This document shows, one piece after another, positions 1-5,089 of a stretch of DNA of 5,089 nucleotides (positions are counted from its first letter, which is position 1; every line of letters starts with the position of its first letter). The DNA is from Bacteroidota bacterium. GTDB lineage: Bacteria > Bacteroidota > Bacteroidia > Chitinophagales > Chitinophagaceae. Position numbers and translations under genes: made by a program. The notes beneath the pieces are model-generated. The model did no database searches and was not told the origin of the DNA. It saw only the letters and a program-made list of their open reading frames with translations. The DNA is taken from the NCBI GenBank assembly GCA_023386855.1, contig JAEWIW010000225.1:1-5089 (forward strand), in the 5' to 3' direction.

Positions 1-1
1 C

Positions 2-289
2 GGAATGTATTGGCTTTCCCGCAAGATCAGGCCTTCTCTCATTATCACAGATCCTGAATTACCCGACCTGGAAAATTGGGAATTGATCGAGCAGCTGAGC
101 AGCAGTCCTCTTTTTAGTGAAATTCCAGTGATCATTTTGTCTTCTCTCAGCCAGTCTGAGACAGCACAAAAATCGGCTGAATATAATTTGGCACGTTTCT
201 TTAATAAACCGTTCAACCCGATCGCGCTTCTTGAAGCTGCCAAATCAGCAGTATCAGAAGAAAAACAGGCCCTTAGCTTTCCACGCTAG
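2..289 (+). CDS. Response regulator receiver domain protein, 5' end cut by window edge
   Basis: This is the C-terminal part of a CheY-like receiver domain, which takes a phosphoryl group from a histidine kinase. The frame is open to the left edge, so the Met at position 5 is probably internal and the first strand, helix and acidic pocket lie outside the window. Counting from that Met, IITDPELP puts the phospho-accepting Asp at residue 16. VIILSS supplies the conserved Ser at 46, and FFNKPF supplies the conserved Lys at 68 followed by Pro. The protein ends about 15 residues after the last helix, so no output domain follows; an N-terminal domain cannot be excluded. It lies 71 nt before a sugar transferase on the same strand with no terminator between them, so co-transcription is likely. 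Its role is inferred to be signal input to polysaccharide synthesis. The domain call is firm; the function is not. Confidence 0.85.
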   Translation, partial: GMYWLSRKIRPSLIITDPELPDLENWELIEQLSSSPLFSEIPVIILSSLSQSETAQKSAEYNLARFFNKPFNPIALLEAAKSAVSEEKQALSFPR

Positions 290-360
290 GAATTTGTCCG
301 TTCGAGATATCAATATCCATATGATTACCGCATCTGGGATGCTAATCAAAACCTTACTTT

Positions 361-1503
361 ATGGAACCTGTTATGTTAACTGAAAAAAAATTATCAGAAC
401 GGAAATACAAGCATTACTCCTACAATCCTAAACAAGAGCAGCAAAGGAAAAAGATCGACTTCTTTTACATCGGTAAAAAGATGTCAAACATTGATTTCCT
501 TATTAAAGTTTTTGAAAGTGGATATGCAGCTGAAAATGCAGAGAAAGCAATCCCCATGCTTTCCAGGTTGCTGCGTACCGGCTATGCTCCCGACTGCATC
601 ATTGCCGAAGATCATATAAGCCCCCAGGCCATCGAACAACTTAGCCAGTTCATTACTTCTCATCGCGAATTGATTTCAATTCCCTTCTTTATTGAACTGA
701 CCAGCCCTGGTAACCTATCGGATTTTCATGATGTGAATTTCGTTGATGATATGATCACCATCGATCAGCTTCCATCAGTACAGCTTGAAAAAAAGATCTA
801 TTTCTGGAAAAAGGTTAAGGAACGTGCAGTTAATACCAGCAAATCACGCAAAAAAGATAGCCAACTACTGGAAAGACAGATGGCTTCAATCCTGAAAAGG
901 AGCATTGATATTTTATTGTCGGGCGCTTTACTGATATTGTTAAGCCCGCTTTTCCTGCTGATCATGCTGGCTTTAAAAATTGAATCACGCGGTCCTGCCA
1001 TATATATTTCAAAGCGTGCAGGAAAAGGATATAAGATATTTACTTTCTATAAGTTCAGGACCATGGAATGTGATGCCGATAAAAAAATGGATCACCTTGC
1101 CCACCTGAACCAGTACGATCTTATCAAAAAGCCTAATCCAAGGTTCATCAAGATCAATAATGATCCGCGCGTTACCAGGCTGGGATTGTTTTTAAGGAAG
1201 ACCTCTATGGATGAACTGCCTCAACTGTATAATGTACTGAAAGGAGATATGTCGTTGGTAGGAAACCGTCCCCTTCCTTTATATGAGGCGGAAACGCTGA
1301 CCACCGATGAATGGTCAAAGCGATTCCTGGCACCGGCAGGCATTACAGGTCTCTGGCAAATCAAGAAAAGAGGAAAGGAGGAAATGTCGGCAGAAGAAAG
1401 AGTGGCCCTTGATATTGATTATGCTGAAAGATCAAACCTGCTCAGAGATCTGTATATCATGGCCATCACCCCCACTGCACTGATCCAGAAAACAAACGTC
1501 TGA
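361..1503 (+). CDS. Polyprenyl-phosphate sugar-1-phosphate transferase with N-terminal receiver-like domain
   Basis: This enzyme is predicted to move a sugar-1-phosphate from a nucleotide sugar to undecaprenyl phosphate at the inner membrane, the first step of lipid-linked polysaccharide synthesis. The C-terminal half (about 178-380) is a complete bacterial sugar transferase domain. It has a hydrophobic re-entrant-type helix at 182-206 with Ser195-Pro196, the KFRTM motif at 231-235, DPRVTRLG at 268-275, and the catalytic Asp284-Glu285 pair in SMDELPQL. GNRP at 301-304 and GITGLWQ at 327-333 complete it. WcaJ-type relatives carry several N-terminal membrane helices, which are absent here. Instead residues 31-155 read as alternating strands and helices like a degenerate receiver, with Glu83 at the phospho-acceptor position and no KP motif. 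Residues 155-175 are a charged linker. The start is the first ATG after an in-frame stop at 343-345; ATG at 373 is an alternative. No Shine-Dalgarno is visible, as usual in Bacteroidota. The sugar is unknown. Confidence 0.93.
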   Translation: MEPVMLTEKKLSERKYKHYSYNPKQEQQRKKIDFFYIGKKMSNIDFLIKVFESGYAAENAEKAIPMLSRLLRTGYAPDCIIAEDHISPQAIEQLSQFITSHRELISIPFFIELTSPGNLSDFHDVNFVDDMITIDQLPSVQLEKKIYFWKKVKERAVNTSKSRKKDSQLLERQMASILKRSIDILLSGALLILLSPLFLLIMLALKIESRGPAIYISKRAGKGYKIFTFYKFRTMECDADKKMDHLAHLNQYDLIKKPNPRFIKINNDPRVTRLGLFLRKTSMDELPQLYNVLKGDMSLVGNRPLPLYEAETLTTDEWSKRFLAPAGITGLWQIKKRGKEEMSAEERVALDIDYAERSNLLRDLYIMAITPTALIQKTNV

Positions 1504-1525
1504 TAATCATAAATTGTGTTGTTTT

Positions 1526-1553
1526 GCAATTTCCCCCGGGAAATTGCTTTTTT
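1526..1553 (+). terminator. Rho-independent terminator after the sugar transferase
   Basis: GCAATTTCC at 1526-1534 pairs perfectly with GGAAATTGC at 1539-1547 around a CCCG loop (the repeat itself is perfect over 10 bases per arm). Six T follow at 1548-1553, then ATTT. It begins 22 nt after the transferase stop codon. The opposite strand lacks a comparable T run, so it should act mainly on rightward transcripts. It lies inside the longest open frame of the next gene, which argues against starts upstream of it. Confidence 0.88.
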
Positions 1554-1569
1554 ATTTAAAAGTGTTCAC

Positions 1570-2457
1570 GTGCACAACACTCCCCTTGTCTCGATCATAA
1601 CTTTAAACTATAACAACCCGGAAACCACCAACCGGTTCCTGCGATCTTCAACTTCGCTTAGGCATCCCCGTTATGAAATTATCGTGGCTGATATGGCATC
1701 TTCCGGGAGTAACCTGCCCGACATTTCCCTGAACGCAAATGCAAGGATGATTTGCAGCAACACAAACCTGGGATTCGCCGAAGGAAATAATATGGCAGCA
1801 AGGCAGTCAATAGGTGAATATCTTTTTTTCGTGAACAATGATACCCTGCTGAATGAAAATTTATTGGAGGAGCTCATTACTCCCTTTGAAAAAGATTCAT
1901 CCATTGGAATCACCTGTCCTAAAATAGTAATGCTCCTTAACAACAAAATAGAATATGCCGGTTTCAATAAAATGAAATTTGTTACAGGACGGACTACAAG
2001 CATTGGATATGGTGAAATAGATAATGGACAGTACAATCGGCAATACGAAACAAATGGGGCACATGGCTGTGCATTAATGATCAGGAAAGAGCTTTTTCAA
2101 CGTGTAGGAGGTTTTCCTTCCCAATTTTTCCTGTATTATGAAGAGTGGGATATTTCGGAAAGGATAAAAAAACAGGGATATAAAATATTATTTGTAGGAA
2201 CCACCACGATATTGCATGAAGGGTCTGTTTCGATTGGAAAAGAAAACCCTTTGAAAGAATACTACCTGAACAGGAACAGGATATTATTCATAAGGCGTAA
2301 TGCTAATGTTGCGCAGCGCATGGTATTTTATACTTACCTCCTGTTGATCAGCATACCTAAAAATATCCTGGCCTATTTAATTAAAGGACAAATCAATAAT
2401 TTCCGTAGTTACCTTCGCGCTATATACTGGAATTTTACCCATTCCGTACGACACTGA
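1570..2457 (+). CDS. Family 2 glycosyltransferase, rhamnosyltransferase-like
   Basis: This is a GT-A fold, inverting glycosyltransferase predicted to add a sugar from a nucleotide donor to a growing lipid-linked glycan on the cytoplasmic face. Numbered from the GTG at 1570 (295 residues), the first strand is PLVSIITLNYNN at 5-16. The donor-binding region ADMASSGS, a variant of the usual VDNAS motif, lies near 41-48. NLGFAEGNN lies at 66-74, and the metal-binding NND (a DxD variant) at 89-91 within FFVNNDT. The acceptor and catalytic region EEWDISERIKKQGYK spans about 191-205, and HEG at 216-218 is typical of rhamnosyltransferase-like GT2 proteins. A hydrophobic stretch at about 252-273 may anchor it to the membrane. 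The frame is open back to a GTG at 1516, but those extra 18 residues are encoded across the terminator hairpin and precede the normal N-terminus of the fold. GTG at 1570 is therefore preferred; there is no suitable ATG. The next gene starts 14 nt downstream. Confidence 0.87.
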   Translation: MHNTPLVSIITLNYNNPETTNRFLRSSTSLRHPRYEIIVADMASSGSNLPDISLNANARMICSNTNLGFAEGNNMAARQSIGEYLFFVNNDTLLNENLLEELITPFEKDSSIGITCPKIVMLLNNKIEYAGFNKMKFVTGRTTSIGYGEIDNGQYNRQYETNGAHGCALMIRKELFQRVGGFPSQFFLYYEEWDISERIKKQGYKILFVGTTTILHEGSVSIGKENPLKEYYLNRNRILFIRRNANVAQRMVFYTYLLLISIPKNILAYLIKGQINNFRSYLRAIYWNFTHSVRH

Positions 2458-2471
2458 CCTTAAACCTTTAA

Positions 2472-3683
2472 ATGACAGTAATTTTTTATATCCTGTTCAT
2501 TATTCTTTTTGTATACCTGCTCATCGCCAGCAGTTACCTTTTTATTTTTTCAATCGCAGGGAAATTTTATAAGCCGGTACCTGCTCCCCCAGCCCGCCAT
2601 TACAATAATATTGCTGTTCTTATCCCCGCATACAGGGAAGATCCGGTTATCATTTCCAGCGTGGAAGATTTATTAAAACAGGATTACCCTGCTGAACATT
2701 TTAAAATTTTTGTGGGTGCACATTTTCTTGAAGCATCAACCCTTGAATTGCTTTCGAGGCTTCCTGTTGAAACTGTTCTAATCAAAGGTGATTACGGCTC
2801 GAAGGCCTTAACCCTTCAAACTATACTTAACCAGGTACAAAATGATCGGTTTGACATTGCCCTGATACTGGATGCTGATAATCATCTTGCAGCAAATGGT
2901 CTAAGAAAGATCAATAACAATTTTGAGAGCGGTGCAAAAGCAGTGCAGGTACATCGCATGGCAAAGAATATGAACAATGCTTTTGCCATTTTTGATGCAC
3001 TTGCCGAAGAGATCAATAATCATTTATTCAGGAAAGGCCCTTCAGCGCTTGGTTTTTCTGCCAATACCATTGGATCCGGAATGGCTTTCGGGTTCAATGA
3101 ATTAAAAAGGATTTATAATCTTCCGGGGATTATCTATAACCCTGCATGTGATCGTGAAGTGGATTATGAAAGTATGAGGAATGGCATCAGTATAGCCTAT
3201 ATCGATGATACTTATGTGCTGGATGAAAAAGTTCAGTCTGCCAGGGTTTTCACCCGACAGCGAACAAGGTGGATGGAATCACAGTGGTGGCATATCAAAA
3301 AGTTTTTTTCTGAAAAGGATAAAAAGGTCATTTATTCAAAAGAGTTTGCCAATAAACTTTTTTCCAACCTGCTACCTTCAAGAGTACTCATGCTCTGGCT
3401 ATTCATGCTGGTTATTGTTTTAAGTATCATTGATCAGCAAACAGGTTGGCAATACATTTATCCTTCTTTTTCATGGTGGCTGATACCCTTTTTATTATTC
3501 TTTTTATCCTTACTAATAGCAATCCCTTACAGGATGTTTAGGGGTAAATTACTAAGCGTATTTTTACTAATGCCATCCATGATGATCTACTACGTAAAAT
3601 CCTTGCTGGGCGTACGTTCCGGCAGAAAACACTTCGAGCATACTCCTAAAACATTTACAGGAAAAAAAGAACAAAAACACTGA
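2472..3683 (+). CDS. Membrane-bound family 2 glycosyltransferase, cellulose/poly-GlcNAc synthase-like
   Basis: This is an integral membrane GT2 enzyme that builds polysaccharide at the inner membrane, possibly processively with export. One transmembrane segment lies at about 5-29, followed by the GT-A domain. Strand one is IAVLIPAYRED at 47-57, Lys111 sits at the usual GKA-type site, and the metal-binding DAD at 134-136 is in LILDADNH. GSGMAF at 201-206 matches the acceptor-side loop. The catalytic-base region usually reading TED is here EVDYES, with Asp231 as the likely base. QRTRW at 263-267 is the QxxRW motif seen in processive and large membrane GT2 enzymes. Three more hydrophobic segments follow at about 304-321, 334-352 and 359-377, then a basic tail with HTPK at 390-393. 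This layout resembles IcaA/NodC/hyaluronan synthase relatives more than full-size BcsA, and no PilZ domain is present. ATG at 2472 fits both the membrane segment and the 14-nt gap from the preceding GT2. Product and processivity are not readable from sequence. Confidence 0.9.
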   Translation: MTVIFYILFIILFVYLLIASSYLFIFSIAGKFYKPVPAPPARHYNNIAVLIPAYREDPVIISSVEDLLKQDYPAEHFKIFVGAHFLEASTLELLSRLPVETVLIKGDYGSKALTLQTILNQVQNDRFDIALILDADNHLAANGLRKINNNFESGAKAVQVHRMAKNMNNAFAIFDALAEEINNHLFRKGPSALGFSANTIGSGMAFGFNELKRIYNLPGIIYNPACDREVDYESMRNGISIAYIDDTYVLDEKVQSARVFTRQRTRWMESQWWHIKKFFSEKDKKVIYSKEFANKLFSNLLPSRVLMLWLFMLVIVLSIIDQQTGWQYIYPSFSWWLIPFLLFFLSLLIAIPYRMFRGKLLSVFLLMPSMMIYYVKSLLGVRSGRKHFEHTPKTFTGKKEQKH

Positions 3684-3810
3684 TAATTTTTTTTCGAAAA
3701 TAATTGCTGTTACAGATACGCTGATGTAAAAATCATCGTTAGAGAACCGGCGGAGGATCCTGTATCAATATCCTTCTCCTTAATCCAATTATCTCTGAAA
3801 ATCCACCCTT

Positions 3811-5089
3811 ATGGAAAACTTTACCTATGTATGTAGGAGGTTTTTGCTTATTTCATTGTGTTGTGCGCTTCTTTCACAGGCCAATGCACAGCAGGTAGCC
3901 AAAAGCCTTACAGCTTCCAATGGTTCTCTTATCGGCTTTTACGAATACAAACCTGAAGATTACAATCCCACCGGTTCATATAAATACCCCCTGATCATTT
4001 TTTTGCATGGAATTGGTGAAAGAGGGAATGGAACAACAGAACTTTATAAAGTAAAGGCCCAGGCCCTTCCAAAGTACATCGACCGGGGTCATAAGATGCG
4101 TTTTTACTGGAATGGAAAATGGGAAACCTTTATTGTTCTATCTCCACAACTCAATTCAAAATATGGCAGCTGGCAAAGATTCTATACAGAGGAAATGCTT
4201 GCTTATGCAAAGCAAAACCTGAATATTGATACCAACCGGATCATACTTACCGGGTTAAGTCTTGGTGGCGGTGGTGTTTGGAATTTTTCTTCCTATTCTC
4301 TCGACAATGCAAAGCAGTTTGCGGCCATTGCACCGATCTGCGGAACCTGTTCCATGGTAAGCGCCTGCAATATTGCCAAAGCTAACTTACCGGTATGGAC
4401 AGAACATGCCAGTGATGATCCCACGGTAAATGTGAATTGTACCATAAATGCGAATAAGGCCATTAATAGCTGCAATGCAGCAGTAAAACCCATCGAGTTT
4501 ATTCATCCCGATGGAAAACACGTGATCTGGAACAGGGCTTATGATACGGTGTATAAATGGCATGAACCCAATATTTATGAGTGGTTCCTGGGGCAGAACA
4601 AAAGCCTTCCTGTAAATAAATTGCCTGTTGCTAAAGCTTCAGGAAATTCAACTGTTTACATTGAAGATGGAATAACCACACTGGATGGCCGGCAGTCTTC
4701 CGATGCAGATGGCAAGATTGTAAAATACATCTGGCGCCAGTTAACAGGCCCGGCCACTACTTCGATTGGAGCAAGAACCGGCGCCAGTACTGCAATTACC
4801 GGTTTCACCCTTGAGGGAAGTTATACCTATGAACTAACGGTGGTGGATAACCGAACAGGGTGGACAAAAGACACGATCGTGATTGCAGCAAGTTCAAAAC
4901 CGAAAGTAATTAACCAGCCTCCTGTTGCAAATGCCGGAACTAATAAATCAATAACACTTCCTGTTAATAATATTACACTTGATGGATCGGGTTCAAGCGA
5001 TAGTGATGGAAGCATTGCACAATATTCGTGGATAAAGATCTCAGGAGGTGCAGCTACCATTACTACTCCAAATAATGCAAGTACAAGCG
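3811..5089 (+). CDS. Secreted alpha/beta-hydrolase esterase with PKD-like modules, 3' end cut by window edge
   Basis: The first 426 residues are in the window and the frame stays open to the edge. Residues 1-26 form a signal peptide: Arg-Arg, then the hydrophobic LLISLCCALL, then an ANA cleavage site before QQ. The cysteines do not fit a lipobox. Residues 32-262 are an alpha/beta-hydrolase related to the LpqC/feruloyl-esterase-like 'predicted peptidase' group. LHGIGERG at 65-72 forms the oxyanion region, GLSLGG at 148-153 holds nucleophile Ser150, HASDDP holds the likely acid Asp203, and KHVIWNRAY holds His237. Five cysteines in the catalytic domain (177, 180, 186, 210, 221) could form disulfides outside the cytoplasm. 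PKD-like modules follow from about 271. Such enzymes cleave ester bonds such as acetyl or feruloyl groups on polysaccharides, or polyesters; the substrate here is unknown. A C-terminal secretion or sorting domain may lie beyond the window. The 127-nt spacer upstream suggests its own promoter, but none is convincing. Confidence 0.87.
   Translation, partial: MENFTYVCRRFLLISLCCALLSQANAQQVAKSLTASNGSLIGFYEYKPEDYNPTGSYKYPLIIFLHGIGERGNGTTELYKVKAQALPKYIDRGHKMRFYWNGKWETFIVLSPQLNSKYGSWQRFYTEEMLAYAKQNLNIDTNRIILTGLSLGGGGVWNFSSYSLDNAKQFAAIAPICGTCSMVSACNIAKANLPVWTEHASDDPTVNVNCTINANKAINSCNAAVKPIEFIHPDGKHVIWNRAYDTVYKWHEPNIYEWFLGQNKSLPVNKLPVAKASGNSTVYIEDGITTLDGRQSSDADGKIVKYIWRQLTGPATTSIGARTGASTAITGFTLEGSYTYELTVVDNRTGWTKDTIVIAASSKPKVINQPPVANAGTNKSITLPVNNITLDGSGSSDSDGSIAQYSWIKISGGAATITTPNNASTS
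4621..5089 (+). repeat. Tandem PKD-like modules in the secreted esterase (second one incomplete)
   Basis: Two related segments of the esterase can be aligned at protein level. Module 1 covers residues 271-360, with LDGRQSSDADG at 291-301 followed by KYIW. Module 2 starts at residue 369 with NQPPVANAG, has LDGSGSSDSDG at 390-400 followed by QYSW, and is cut by the window edge. The LDGxxSSDxDGxIxxYxW pattern is typical of PKD or K319-type beta-sandwich domains in extracellular proteins. They probably act as spacers or bind carbohydrate or surface partners. The DNA sequences are clearly diverged, so this is not a recent duplication. More copies may lie to the right. Confidence 0.8.

Noticed and set aside
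798..1001. Open frame on the minus strand inside the sugar transferase
   Set aside because: It lies opposite well-conserved coding sequence of the transferase membrane helix and linker, and its translation shows no recognisable domain.
1516..1569. N-terminal extension of the first GT2 from GTG 1516
   Set aside because: It is encoded by the terminator hairpin and T run, and it adds residues before the normal first strand of the GT-A fold.
1671..2036. 121-codon open frame on the minus strand inside the first GT2
   Set aside because: The + strand here encodes the GT-A core motifs; the reverse translation has no motif and reads as an antisense shadow.
3205..3423. Second + strand frame inside the membrane GT2
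   Set aside because: It overlaps the QxxRW and transmembrane coding region in another frame and has no family features.
3684..3710. Possible terminator after the membrane GT2 (T run and the TTTTCGAAAA palindrome at 3691-3700)
   Set aside because: The T run is present, but the inverted repeat is almost all A/T with mismatches and no GC stem precedes it, so a working intrinsic terminator cannot be supported.
3701..3797. Candidate Bacteroidota promoter -7 elements upstream of the esterase (TAATTGCT at 3701, TATCTCTG at 3790)
   Set aside because: Each only partly matches TAnnTTTG and neither has a TTTG/TTG element at the proper distance upstream.
4293..5060. Two minus-strand frames (4293-4493 and 4827-5060)
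   Set aside because: Both lie inside the esterase gene, whose + strand frame has a signal peptide, catalytic triad and PKD motifs.

Overview
The window looks like part of an exopolysaccharide or capsule assembly locus from a Bacteroidota bacterium, with Chitinophagaceae-like protein style. This is inferred from three things: moderate, AT-leaning composition; no purine-rich Shine-Dalgarno sites before the starts; and a secreted enzyme carrying PKD-type modules at the right end. No marker gene fixes the taxon. All five genes lie on the + strand.

Left part (1-1503): the C-terminal part of a receiver (CheY-like) response regulator is cut by the window edge. After 71 nt comes a polyprenyl-phosphate sugar-1-phosphate transferase, the enzyme type that starts lipid-linked polysaccharide synthesis. 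The N-terminal third of this transferase resembles a degenerate receiver domain, with Glu where the phospho-accepting Asp would be. A true receiver therefore sits beside a receiver-like module fused to the initiating enzyme. A strong intrinsic terminator (1526-1553) closes this block.

Middle (1570-3683): two family-2 glycosyltransferases 14 nt apart. The first is a mostly soluble, rhamnosyltransferase-like GT2 that would extend the lipid-linked sugar. The second is a membrane-embedded GT2 of the cellulose/poly-GlcNAc synthase type, with one N-terminal and about three C-terminal transmembrane segments. The longest open frame of the first GT2 runs back through the terminator, so its start is better placed at the GTG at 1570. 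That leaves only 16 nt between the terminator and the start codon, which raises the possibility of regulated readthrough.

Right part (3811-5089): after a 127-nt spacer, a gene that runs off the window encodes a signal peptide, an alpha/beta-hydrolase esterase domain with a full Ser-Asp-His triad, and at least two PKD-like modules. It is probably a separate transcription unit making a secreted carbohydrate-active or polyester-active esterase.

Together the genes suggest a pathway of regulated initiation, sugar addition and membrane-coupled polymer synthesis, with an extracellular esterase next door. No RNA genes, insertion sequences, CRISPR arrays or integration signs were seen.
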